Source of the DNA: Azospirillum sp. B510
GTDB lineage: Bacteria; Pseudomonadota; Alphaproteobacteria; Azospirillales; Azospirillaceae
Length of the DNA stretch: 64,000 bases
Assembly (NCBI RefSeq): GCF_000010725.1
Contig: NC_013854.1
Span: 1,641,001-1,705,000 of the forward strand
Reading direction: 5' to 3'
The notes beneath the pieces were generated by a model, which did no database searches, was not told where the DNA came from, and worked only from the letters and a program-made list of their open reading frames with translations. Position 1 is the stretch's first letter; each line of letters begins with the position of its first letter. Positions 1 through 9,500 of the stretch are shown piece after piece. The position numbers and the translations under genes were made by a program.

Positions 1-1763
1 TCCGCCGGGATCATGCCGAGCGAGCAGAGCAGGTCGAGCAGTGGGCGAAGCTGTAGAGTGGCGCCCGGCATGTTGCTGTCGATCAGCCGGCTTTGCGTCG
101 CGCGCAGCAGGCGCAGCACCCCCTCCGCCCGTTCGGCATAGCGGCCGAGCCAATAGAGGCCATCGGCGACGCGGCTGGGCAGGTCGTTGGCGGACGGGCG
201 GGCGCCGCTGGCGGTCGGTTCGATCGCCAGGGCCGGACGCGGCTGGCTGGAGGCGCTGTCCGCCCGCCGGGGCGCCAGGATCCAGGTGTCCTTGCTGCCG
301 CCGCCGCTCTGCATCGACACCACCAGCCGGCCGGATTCGCTGGACACGCGGGTCAGCCCGCCGGGCATCACCGCATAGCCGCCGCTGGGGGTGGCGCAGA
401 GGAAGACGCGGAGGACCAGCGGACGCGGCTGGAGCCGGCCATCCTGCCAGACCGGCGCGGTCGACAGCGCCATCTGTTCCTGCGCCACGAAATACCAGGG
501 GCGCCGCTTGATCCGTTCGACCAGGGCGGACCGCTCCGCCGCCGACAGCTGGGCGCCGAAGATCGGCTCGAAGGACAGGGACGGGAAGGCCGGCTTGATC
601 ACCAGCCCGTCGAGATGGTCGATGACATAGGCGCGCTCGGCATCATTGCCGCACCACCAGCTGGCGACGCCGGGCAGCCGCAGCTCCTCCCCCAGCAGGT
701 GGCGGCACAGCGTCGGCAGCGACGATTTCATCGCCATCGATTCCATCAGGCCGGAGCCGAGCGCGTTCGCCATCACCACATTGCCGGCCCGCACCGCCTC
801 GATCAACCCGGCGACGCCGAGCGAACTGTCGGCCCGCATCTCCAACGGGTCGGCGAAATCGGCATCGAGTCGGCGCAGGATGACGTCGACCTGTTCCAGC
901 CCGGACAGCGTTTTCAGATAGACCGTGCGGTCGCGCACCGTCAGATCCGCCCCCTCCACCAGCGTCAGGCCGAGATAACGGGCGAGATAGACATGCTCGA
1001 AATAGGTCTCGTTGTAGGGGCCGGGGGTCAACAGCACGACACGCGGCAACCGGCCGCCTCCCGCGCCGCCATGCCTCGGCGCGATGGAGAGCAGCGTCTC
1101 CTTGAAAGTGTCGAAGAAGCCGGTCAGCCGTTCCACCTGACAGTGGCGGAAGCTGTCGGGCAGCACCTTGGCGATGACCGCGCGGTTTTCCAGGGCGTAG
1201 CCGCTGCCGCTGGGCGCCTGGGTGCGGTCGGACAGCGCCCACCAGCGGCCGTCCGGCGCGCGGGCGAGATCGACGGCGTAGAAATGCAGGTGGACGTCGT
1301 TCGGTACCCGGATGCCATGGACCGCGCGGCGGAAACCGGGGTCGGCATGGATCACCGACGGCGGCAGCCGGCCATAGCGGGTCAGCGTCTGCGGTCCATA
1401 AAGGTCGGTCAGGATGGCGTTCAGCAGCGAGGCGCGCTGGATCAGTCCCGATTCGATGGCCTTCCACTCATGGGCCGGCAGCAGCAACGGCATCATGTCG
1501 AGCGGCCAGGGCCGCTCCATGCCGTTGGGGTCGCCATAGATGTTGTAGGTGACGCCGTTCTGGTGGAGAAGCCGGCGCGCCTCCTCCCACCGCTGCGCCA
1601 TCTGCCCGGCGTCGAGCGGCCCGAGCGAACTCATGAAGGTCTGCCAGTGCGGCCGCAGCCGGCCCTGGCCGTTCACCATCTCGTCATAGACCTGCCCCGA
1701 CCCATAGCCGATCGCATCGGCCTCGCCGAACAGCGATCCCTGGGTGAAGGGGACCGGCGGCAT
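1..1763 (-). CDS. Circularly permuted type 2 ATP-grasp / alpha-E fusion protein (3' part missing)
   Basis: Reading the minus strand gives one uninterrupted frame. The N-terminal part has family-typical stretches such as 'GSLFGEADAIGYGSGQVYDE' and 'RVVLLTPGPYNETYFEHVYL' of circularly permuted ATP-grasp (DUF404/407) proteins. The C-terminal part has the alpha-E signature 'VADGLYWLGRYAERAEG' (around bases 110-160). The frame runs off the left edge, so the C-terminus is missing; about 587 residues are visible of a family usually near 830. The ATG at 1763 was chosen because the conserved sequence starts just after it; a TTG at 1817 is possible, and a stop lies upstream of that. Family knowledge: these proteins pair with DUF2126 transglutaminases and are predicted to ligate peptides, with unknown products. 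The DUF2126 partner lies at 6525-9878, on the same strand. Confidence 0.9.
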   Translation of the reverse strand, partial: MPPVPFTQGSLFGEADAIGYGSGQVYDEMVNGQGRLRPHWQTFMSSLGPLDAGQMAQRWEEARRLLHQNGVTYNIYGDPNGMERPWPLDMMPLLLPAHEWKAIESGLIQRASLLNAILTDLYGPQTLTRYGRLPPSVIHADPGFRRAVHGIRVPNDVHLHFYAVDLARAPDGRWWALSDRTQAPSGSGYALENRAVIAKVLPDSFRHCQVERLTGFFDTFKETLLSIAPRHGGAGGGRLPRVVLLTPGPYNETYFEHVYLARYLGLTLVEGADLTVRDRTVYLKTLSGLEQVDVILRRLDADFADPLEMRADSSLGVAGLIEAVRAGNVVMANALGSGLMESMAMKSSLPTLCRHLLGEELRLPGVASWWCGNDAERAYVIDHLDGLVIKPAFPSLSFEPIFGAQLSAAERSALVERIKRRPWYFVAQEQMALSTAPVWQDGRLQPRPLVLRVFLCATPSGGYAVMPGGLTRVSSESGRLVVSMQSGGGSKDTWILAPRRADSASSQPRPALAIEPTASGARPSANDLPSRVADGLYWLGRYAERAEGVLRLLRATQSRLIDSNMPGATLQLRPLLDLLCSLGMIPA

Positions 1764-2100
1764 CCCGGAAAGGGCGGCGGATGCCGGCGGACGGAAGGGC
1801 TGATCGGGCTGTGACAAGGTCGGACTGGTGCGTATTGCCTATGAAGGAAGCAACAGTCTGAACGTCCCCGCCCGGCGATGCAAGGCTGGTGGCCCTGGAA
1901 TCCATCCGAAAGAGGAAAGATTCCGTCGCGATGCGTTTTGCCGATGCCGGCTCGACGATCCTTTCCGGCCATCAGAAAAGGCGGCGCCACACGGGGCGCC
2001 ACTCTCCGCTTATCCCATCACGCAACGTTTCCGGAAACGCCGCTCCGATGACCGGCGGCGATCATACTGGAAAGCCTATTGCTCATTGCTTAAAATTTTA
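1764..2100. other. Intergenic region upstream of the ATP-grasp gene, left flank of IS5 element
   Basis: I see no convincing gene here. The stretch becomes AT-rich near 2065-2100 and ends in the trinucleotide TTA that is repeated at the other side of the insertion sequence. It must hold the promoter of the ATP-grasp gene (minus strand) and, before the insertion, the upstream part of the autotransporter promoter region. Confidence 0.5.
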
Positions 2101-3033
2101 GAGCCTGACCCGAAAAGAATTGAGTGATTTCAGTCTCTTGTGATTCGATCGATGTTGCGAAGCATGACGAATGACAAGACAATGTGGACTGAAATCACCC
2201 GAGCGCAGTATCAGCGAAAAGGATTGAGGTATTCAAGCGACACGACGGACGCGGAGTGGGCGGTGCTCGAACCACTCCTCCCGGCGGCTCGACGCTTGGG
2301 ACGGCCGCGAACGGTCAACGTGCGCGAGATCGTGAACGGCATCCTCTTTCTGGCGACCTCCGGGTGCCAGTGGCGGCAACTGCCGAAGGATTTCCCGCCG
2401 ATGACGACGGTCCAGCGCTATTTCTACCGCTGGCGCGACGATGGGACCTGGGAGACGATCAATCACGCCTTGGTGGCGATGGTTCGGGAAAGCATGGGAC
2501 GGGAGGCCAGCCCGACAGCGGGGGTGATCGACAGCCAGTCGGTCAAGACGACGGAAGCAGGTGGCCCCCGTGGCTACGACGCGGGCAAGTGCATCAAGGG
2601 GCGCAAGCGGCATGTGTTGACCGACACCAATGGCTTGCTGGTCGCCGCCATCGTTCATGCCGCCGACATCCAGGACCGTGATGGCGCCCCGGCGCTCCTC
2701 GCCTCCGTTCGCACGCTCTTCCCCTGGCTTCGCCACGTCTTCGCGGACGGCGGCTACGCTGGACCCAAGCTGGAAACCGCTTTGGCTCAGATCGGGACAT
2801 GGACTCTGGAGATCGTCAAGCGGTCCGACGCCGCCAAAGGCTTTGAACTGCTGCCTCGGCGGTGGGTCGTTGAGCGTACAATCGCTTGGCTTAACCGCAA
2901 TCGCCGCCTCGCCAAGGACTTCGAGGCCACCGTCGAGAGTGCCGTCGCATGGGTCTTCATCGCCAGCGTCAAACTGCTCTCAAGACGGGTGGCTCGAACA
3001 TAGACACAGCTTTGCCGATTCCGAGTCGGACTC
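2101..3033 (+). mobile_element. IS5-family insertion sequence, intact, with TTA target duplication
   Basis: The element is 933 bp. The left end begins GAGCCTGACCCGAAAA. The reverse complement of the right end begins GAGTCCGACTCGGAA, so the terminal inverted repeats are imperfect. TTA flanks it at 2098-2100 and 3034-3036, a 3-bp target duplication of the TNA type known for the IS427/IS1031 groups of the IS5 family. The transposase frame is open end to end, so the copy may be active. It sits between two divergent genes and disrupts neither coding region. Confidence 0.85.
2182..3003 (+). CDS. IS5-family transposase (DDE)
   Basis: A 273-residue transposase beginning MWTEITRAQYQRKGLRYSS, the usual N-terminus for IS427-like enzymes; an in-frame ATG further upstream at 2140 is less likely. 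DDE residues are visible: D in 'GVIDSQSVKT', D in 'FADGGYAGPK', and E in 'RWVVERTIAWLNRNRRLAKD', with the family's arginine/lysine pattern after the glutamate. The N-terminal DUF4096-like part contains 'SGCQWRQLPKDFPP', also typical. An 11-bp inverted repeat (2124-2134 and 2188-2198) brackets the start codon and could fold in the mRNA. No frameshift or internal stop is visible. Confidence 0.93.
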   Translation: MWTEITRAQYQRKGLRYSSDTTDAEWAVLEPLLPAARRLGRPRTVNVREIVNGILFLATSGCQWRQLPKDFPPMTTVQRYFYRWRDDGTWETINHALVAMVRESMGREASPTAGVIDSQSVKTTEAGGPRGYDAGKCIKGRKRHVLTDTNGLLVAAIVHAADIQDRDGAPALLASVRTLFPWLRHVFADGGYAGPKLETALAQIGTWTLEIVKRSDAAKGFELLPRRWVVERTIAWLNRNRRLAKDFEATVESAVAWVFIASVKLLSRRVART

Positions 3034-3086
3034 TTAGAAAATTCACTGATACGCAAATATATTTGTTTTTTGAATGCGTAATTTTT

Positions 3087-3104
3087 CTGTCATAGGCCTT
3101 TTGT
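3087..3104 (+). promoter_or_regulatory. Possible Pho box upstream of the phosphatase autotransporter
   Basis: CTGTCAT at 3087-3093 matches the PhoB half-site exactly. It is followed after 4 bp by CTTTTGT (4 of 7) and preceded after 4 bp by GCGTAAT (4 of 7), so the 7+4 phasing of Pho boxes is kept. The start codon it would serve is 58 bp downstream and encodes a phosphatase, which makes phosphate control plausible. Only one half-site is strong. Confidence 0.35.
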
Positions 3105-3161
3105 ATAGGTCATGCGCTTTCCAAAAAACCGAGAAAGTAATTCTTTACAGCATGGTGAGCC

Positions 3162-6100
3162 ATGAAGGGCCGTAGCCTTACGCTTTTGCTCGCGACGGGA
3201 ACATTCGCTTTTCCCGCCATGGTGGGCGCTCAGCAGATCCCGACCTCTCCTTCCGTCACCTTCAAGAACAGCACGTCGGCAAGCGTCGGTACGGACCTGT
3301 ACCGCCTCTCGGACAGCTATCTGAATCTGATTCAGAATCGTCCCGACGTCATGCTTCAGAACTATCAGACCGTCGTCACCATGACCCAGTCGCGCACCGA
3401 TGCGCAGACGCTGGCAGCGGTGCATGACGATCGGACGTCGCAGGCCTACAGCATCCTGAACGGTCTTGGGCCGCTGACGTCCTTCTACATGACGGGGGCG
3501 GGAGCGTCGGCGTCGGGCAACGCGCCGCAAAGCCTGACGCCCACCAGCTACGCCCCGGCGACGCTCAGCGATTTCGCGAACAACATCAATTACCTGAACA
3601 ATGCCAGCGCCGGCACCACCAAATTCGGCAACGGCACGGCGACGCCGCTGGCGAGCGCCGTCAATTTCATCGACAATATCGCCCGCGCGAACGGCTCGAC
3701 CGAACCGACCAAGCGCACCTTCTCGCGCTACCAGGGTCCCAATCCCGCCATCGATCCGCTCGATGCGCGCTTCAACAACTACAACGCGGTGACCAATCGC
3801 GGCGGCCTGTCAACCGCCGACACCGCGAACATCGTGGTTCCCGGCTATTATTCCTCCTTCACCCTGCCGGCGCCCTACGCGAACACCACGGAATGGGCGC
3901 GGGGCTTCACCGTCACCCAGGCGCGGATCGACGCCAACGGCGGCAACCGCATCACGGCGCCGAACATCGGCAGCTTCGATTCGGCGGGCAACTTCACGCC
4001 GGCCACCTTCGGTGTCGGCGATTTCGTTCCGGGCATCGGGGCCGCCCCGCGCCCCTATCGCGTGCGCGGCGATGTCAATACGCCGACGCTGCTGCGGCAG
4101 GTCATCAACTCGACCAACCCGTATGGTGACGGGTCGATGCCGAGCGGCCACACCAATTCGGCCTACATGCAGTCGCTGGCCACCGCGTTCCTGGTTCCGC
4201 AGCGTGGGCAGCAGCTGTTCACCCGCGCGTCGGAGCTCGGCAACGACCGTATCCTGTCGGGCATGCACTCGCCGCTCGACGTGATGGGCGGGCGCATGCA
4301 GGCGACCGCCGTGGTGGCGACCAACATCTACAATGCCCTCTACGATGCGAACGGCAATCGCGTGGATTGGACGAATCCGGCCAACGCCAACGCCAACGCC
4401 GTCTTCAAGGCCGTCAACGAGACCCAGGCCTATCTGGCGCAGGCCTGCGGCGCCGCCAGCGTCGGCGCCTGCCTGCAAGCCGCCGGCACCAGTGGCGATT
4501 CCTTCGCCAACGCCGCGCAGAACAAGGCCGACTACACCGCGCGCCTGACCTACGGCTTCCAGCCCATCGGCCCGGTCCGCGCGATGACCGACGCCGAGGT
4601 TCCGGTTCAGGCGCAGGTCCTGCTGCTGACCCGCTTCCCCTACCTGACCGACGCGCAACGCACGTCGGTGCTGGCCAGCACCGGCCTGCCGTCGGGATAC
4701 CCGCTGCTCAGCGGCAACAGCTGGGACGGCTGGGGGCGGATCAACCTCTATTCCGCCTATGACGGCTTCGGGTCGCTGAACGGCCAGACGGTCGTGACGA
4801 TGGACGCGTCGCAGGGCGGCTTCAACGCGGCCGACACCTGGGCCAACGACATCGGCGGCAGCGGTGGCCTGACCAAGGCCGGCACCGGCTCGCTGACCCT
4901 GACCGGCGCCAACAGCTATACCGGGCCGACCATCGTCAACGGCGGCACCCTGGTGGTGAATGGCAGCCTGGCCTCCACGGTCACCGTCAACGCGAGCGGC
5001 CTGCTGAAGGGCCGCGGCACCGTCGGCGGGCTGACCGTCGGCAATGGCGGTGCCGTGGCTCCCGGCAATTCCATCGGCACCATGGTGGTGTCGGGCAACG
5101 TCACCTTCCTGACCGGCTCCACCTATCAGGTCGAAGCCAACGCCGCCGGCCAGTCGGACCAGATCATCGCCAGCGGCAGCGCCACCATCCAGGGCGGCAC
5201 CGTCCAGGCCCTGGCCGACAGCGGTGTCTACGCCGCGCGCACCCGCTACCGTGTTCTCACCGCCAATGGCGGGGTGAGCGGGCGTTTCTCCGGCGTCACC
5301 TCCAACCTCGCCTTCCTGACCCCGGCGCTCAGCTATGACGCCACCGGCGTCAACCTGACGCTCGCCCGCAACGACGTCTCCTTCGCCTCGGTCGCCGGCA
5401 CGCCGAACGGCGTCGCCGTCGCCAACGCGGCGCAGTCCCTGCCGATCGGCGACACGGTTGGCGACGCGGTCGGGTCGCTCAGCGCCGCCGGCGCGCGGAC
5501 GGCGTTCAACGCCCTGTCCGGCGAAATCCATGCGGACATCGCCGCGGCCGGCTTCACCACGGCGACGCTGACGCGTGATGCCGTGCTGGAGCGCGCCCAG
5601 GCGATCGCCACCCAGAAGCCGGACGAGAAGGAACGCGCCACTTTCTGGACGCGCGCGCTCGGCTCGTTCGGGAGCGGCGGCGCCACGGGCAACGCCGGCC
5701 ACCTGTCGCGCGACAGCTCGGGCCTGATGCTGGGCGGCGATCTGCCGGTCGCCAGCGGCATCCGGGTTGGTGCCGCCGGCGGTTACACCAGCAGCCGTCT
5801 GGGGCTGGACGAGCGTCAATCCAGCGGCACCGTCCGCAGCGGCTTCGCCACGGTCTACGCCGTGGGTTCGGTCGACGCGCTGCAACTGCGTGGCGGCGCC
5901 TCCTATGCCTGGAACGAGAACCGCGTCCAGCGCACGGTCGCCTTCCCCGGCTTCGCCGAGGCGGAGCGCGCGAATTACGACGGTTCCACCCTCCAGGGCT
6001 TCGGCGAGGTCGGTTATCGTCTGCCGGTCGGCGGCGTCCAGCTCGAACCGGTGGTCGGCGGTTCGCTGGTCCGGGTCAGCACCCGCTCCTTCACCGAGAA

Positions 6101-6461
6101 TGGCGGCGCCGCCCGGCTTTCCGGCGACTCCCGCGACTATGATCTGGGAACCAGCACGATCGGCCTGCGCGGGTCGGCCGCTCTGGCCGATCTCGGCGTC
6201 GACCTGCCGCTCTCGGTGCGGGCGATGGCGGGCTGGACGCACACTTACGGCGACGTGACGCCGGAGGCGCGGCTGTCCTTCGTCTCCGGCGGCAACGCCT
6301 TCCAGGTGTCCGGCACCCCGATCGCGCGCGATCAGGCCGTCACCTCGCTCGGCGTCTCCTACGCCATCGGCGATGTGACCGCCACCGCCGGCTATGGCGG
6401 CACGTTCGGTGGCCACAACCGGGACCAGCAGGTCAAAGGCGAGCTGACGCTGCGCTTCTGA
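3162..6461 (+). CDS. Autotransporter with PAP2-type acid phosphatase passenger
   Basis: The 1099-residue product has an N-terminal signal peptide ending near 'VGA-QQIP'. The passenger carries a PAP2/class A acid phosphatase core: 'MPSGHTN' (about 326-332) and 'DRILSGMHSPLD' (about 362-373), matching PSGH and R-x5-H-x3-D. The lysine of the first PAP2 motif is not obvious; only an 'RPYR' segment is seen before PSGH. An autotransporter-associated repeat follows at about 565-605 ('GTGSLTLTGANSYTGPTIVN'). A C-terminal beta-barrel from about residue 824 ends in '...LTLRF' with the terminal phenylalanine expected of outer-membrane proteins. Inference: a phosphatase exported by type V secretion to the cell surface or released, perhaps for phosphate scavenging. 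It is monocistronic, with a strong terminator after it. Confidence 0.88.
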   Translation: MKGRSLTLLLATGTFAFPAMVGAQQIPTSPSVTFKNSTSASVGTDLYRLSDSYLNLIQNRPDVMLQNYQTVVTMTQSRTDAQTLAAVHDDRTSQAYSILNGLGPLTSFYMTGAGASASGNAPQSLTPTSYAPATLSDFANNINYLNNASAGTTKFGNGTATPLASAVNFIDNIARANGSTEPTKRTFSRYQGPNPAIDPLDARFNNYNAVTNRGGLSTADTANIVVPGYYSSFTLPAPYANTTEWARGFTVTQARIDANGGNRITAPNIGSFDSAGNFTPATFGVGDFVPGIGAAPRPYRVRGDVNTPTLLRQVINSTNPYGDGSMPSGHTNSAYMQSLATAFLVPQRGQQLFTRASELGNDRILSGMHSPLDVMGGRMQATAVVATNIYNALYDANGNRVDWTNPANANANAVFKAVNETQAYLAQACGAASVGACLQAAGTSGDSFANAAQNKADYTARLTYGFQPIGPVRAMTDAEVPVQAQVLLLTRFPYLTDAQRTSVLASTGLPSGYPLLSGNSWDGWGRINLYSAYDGFGSLNGQTVVTMDASQGGFNAADTWANDIGGSGGLTKAGTGSLTLTGANSYTGPTIVNGGTLVVNGSLASTVTVNASGLLKGRGTVGGLTVGNGGAVAPGNSIGTMVVSGNVTFLTGSTYQVEANAAGQSDQIIASGSATIQGGTVQALADSGVYAARTRYRVLTANGGVSGRFSGVTSNLAFLTPALSYDATGVNLTLARNDVSFASVAGTPNGVAVANAAQSLPIGDTVGDAVGSLSAAGARTAFNALSGEIHADIAAAGFTTATLTRDAVLERAQAIATQKPDEKERATFWTRALGSFGSGGATGNAGHLSRDSSGLMLGGDLPVASGIRVGAAGGYTSSRLGLDERQSSGTVRSGFATVYAVGSVDALQLRGGASYAWNENRVQRTVAFPGFAEAERANYDGSTLQGFGEVGYRLPVGGVQLEPVVGGSLVRVSTRSFTENGGAARLSGDSRDYDLGTSTIGLRGSAALADLGVDLPLSVRAMAGWTHTYGDVTPEARLSFVSGGNAFQVSGTPIARDQAVTSLGVSYAIGDVTATAGYGGTFGGHNRDQQVKGELTLRF

Positions 6462-6477
6462 CCAGTCCCGACGTAAA

Positions 6478-6512
6478 AAGAGGGCGGCGGAGCATCACTC
6501 CGCCGCCCTCTT
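6478..6512. terminator. Bidirectional intrinsic terminator
   Basis: AAGAGGGCGGCGGAG (6478-6492) pairs perfectly with CTCCGCCGCCCTCTT (6498-6512) around a CATCA loop. A-rich sequence lies before and T-rich sequence after, so it can terminate both the autotransporter (+) and the convergent transglutaminase gene (-). Confidence 0.9.
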
Positions 6513-6524
6513 TCTTCATTCCCG

Positions 6525-9500
6525 TCACCCCCGCCGCAGATCCAGGGTCATCGGGAATTGCGGGTTGCGCTCCTCCATGGGGGTGTCCATCGGGCCGGGG
6601 GTGTGGCCGAAGGGGAAGAAGCGGGCCAGACGGCGCCCCTCCGCCTCGTTGGCGTTGACCGGGAAGGTCTCGTAATTGCGGCCGCCCGGATGCATGACGT
6701 GATAGGTGCAGCCGCCGATCGACCGTCCGGCCCAGCTGTCGAGGATGTCGAAGATCAGCGGGGTGTGGACCGGAATCGTCGGATGCAGGCAGGAGGGCGG
6801 CTGCCACGCGCGGTACCGCACGCCGCCGACGAACTCACCCTCCACCCCGGTCGGGATCAGCGGCACGCGCCGGCCGTTGCAGGTGATGACGTGGCGGGCG
6901 TCGATCAGGCCGGTGACGCGGACCTGCACCCGCTCGACCGAACTGTCGACATAGCGCACGGTGCCGCCGCCGCCCGGCTCCTCGCCCAGGACATGCCAGG
7001 GCTCCAGCGCCATCCGCAGCTCCATGGTGATGCCGCGCTGGCTGACATGGCCATAGACCGGGAAGCGGAAGTTGAGGTGCGGCGCGAACCAGCCGTCCTC
7101 CAGCGCATAGCCATGGTCGCGCAGATCCTGCAACACGTCGGCCATGTCCTGCTGGACGAAGTGGGGCAGCATGAAGCGGTCGTGCAGGTCCGTGCCCCAG
7201 CGCACCAGCCGGCCCTTGTAGGGATGCTTCCAGAAGCGGGCGACCAGCGCCCGCATCAGCAGCTGCTGGGTCAGGCTCATCTCCGCATGCGGCGGCATCT
7301 CGAAGGCGCGGAACTCGACAAGGCCGAGCCGGCCGGTCGAGCTGTCCGGCGAATAGAGCTTGTCGATGCAGAATTCCGCCCGGTGGGTGTTGCCCTGCAC
7401 GTCGACCAGCAGGTTGCGCAGCACCCGGTCGACCAGCCAGGGCGGGCAGTTGCCGCCGGCCGCCGCCTGATCGATCTGGTTGAAGGCGATCTCCAGCTCA
7501 TAAAGCTGGTCGTCGCGCGCCTCGTCCACGCGCGGCGCCTGGCTGGTCGGGCCGATGAACAGGCCGGAGAAGACGTAGGACAGGGCAGGGTGGTTCTGCC
7601 AGTAGGTGATCAGGCTGCGCAGCAGGTCGGGCCGGCGCAGGAAGGGGCTGTCGGCGGCGGTGGCGCCGCCCATCACCACATGGTTGCCGCCGCCGGTGCC
7701 GCAATGGCGCCCGTCGATCATGAACTTCTCCGCCCCCAGGCGGGACTGGCGCGCATCCTCGTAGAGCGCTATGGTGTTGCGCACCAGATCGTCCCAGCTG
7801 TGGGCCGGGTGGATGTTCACCTCGATCACGCCCGGATCCGGGGTGACGGCCATCGAGTTCAGGCGCGGATCCTTCGGCGGCTGGTAGCCTTCGATGACGA
7901 CCGGCATGTCGAGCTCGACCGCCGTCGCCTCGATCTCCGCCAGCATCGCCAGATAATCCTCCAGCGTGCTCATCGGCGGCATGAACAGGTGCAGGCGGCC
8001 GTTGCGCGCCTCGCAGGTCAGCGCGGTGCGGACGATCCACCACGCCGACTTGCCCTCCTCCGGCAGTTCGTCGCGCACCTCAGCCATGATGCGCTGGCGC
8101 TGGGCGATGCGCTTGTCGGTGTGGACGCCGCGGTCGGCATCCTGGACCGCGCCGCGGATTTCCCGGCGGCGCTGCACCGGATGCGGGGGCAGGGGGCCGC
8201 GCTCCTCGAACGGGTCGGTCTCCCAGCCATAGGGATAGTCGCTCTTCGACACCCAGGGCAGCGAGCCGATGGGCAGACGGTAGCCGACCGGGCTGTCGCC
8301 GGGGATCAGCAGCAGCCTTTCCTGGCGCAGCGGCCAGGTGCTGGACAGCCAGACCGGGCCCTGCTGGGTCATGCGGCGGTTGATCGGCAGGGCGAAGCCG
8401 ACCGGTTCGGCCAGCCCGCGGGTGAAGACGCGGGCCAGCCGCTCGCGCTCCTCCTTGTCGTCCAGCTTGCTGTTCAGCGGGTCGACGTTGACGGGGAGCT
8501 GCGATTCCTTGCGCAGGTAGTGCCAGGGATCCTCATAGGCGCCGAGCACCAGATTGGGATCGAGGCCCAACCGCTTGGCCAAGGCCACCAGGAAGATGCC
8601 GGCATCCTGGGCGGTGTGGCCGTAATCGGTGTCCTCGCGCGCCAGCAGGTCGCTGTTGGCCCACAGCGCCTCGCCGTCACGGCGCCAGTAGAGCGTCATC
8701 GCCCAGCGCGGCAGCGATTCGCCGGGATACCATTTACCCTGGCCGAAATGCAGCAGCCCGCCGGGGGCGAAGCGCGCCATCAGCCGGTGGATCAGGTCGG
8801 CGGCCATCCTGCGCTTTTGCGGACCCAGCGCCGTCGTGTTCCACTCGGCCCCATCCATGTCGTCGATGGAGACGAAGGTCGGCTCGCCGCCCATGGTCAG
8901 GCGGACATCCTCGGTCTTCAGATCCTCGTCGACCCGGTGGCCGAGCGCCTCGATGGCGGCCCATTGCTGCGGGGTGTAGGGCTTGGTGACGCGCGGCGCC
9001 TCGTAGATGCGGGTGACCGACATCTCATGGCCGAAATCGACCTCCGCCTCGTCGACGAGGCCGGAGATCGGGGCGGCGGAGGACGCGTCGGGCGTGCAGG
9101 CCAGCGGGATATGGCCTTCTCCCGCCAGCAGGCCGGAGGTGGGGTCGAGTCCGACCCAGCCGGCGCCGGGCAGGAACACCTCGGTCCAGGCATGCAGGTC
9201 GGTGAAGTCGCTTTCCGGGCCGGAAGGGCCGTCCAGCGCCTTCTGGTCGGCGGTCAACTGGATCAGGTAGCCGGAGACGAAGCGGGCGGCGAGACCCAGA
9301 TTGCGCAGGATCTGCACCAGCAGCCAGGCCGAATCGCGGCAGGACCCGGTGCGCTTGGTCAGCGTCTCGGCGCAGCTCTGGATGCCCGGCTCCATCCGGA
9401 TGACATAGCCGATGTCCTGCTGGAGCTGCTGATTGACCCGGACCAGGAAATCGATGGTCGGCGTCTTGTCCCGCGGGATCGCCTGGAGATAGGCGGCCAG

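Noticed and set aside
93-1814. Long plus-strand frame opposite the ATP-grasp gene
   Set aside because: Shadow frame. The minus strand reads the conserved ATP-grasp and alpha-E sequences.
3810-6416. Minus-strand frame of 868 codons opposite the autotransporter
   Set aside because: Low-complexity antisense translation, with no start context or motifs.
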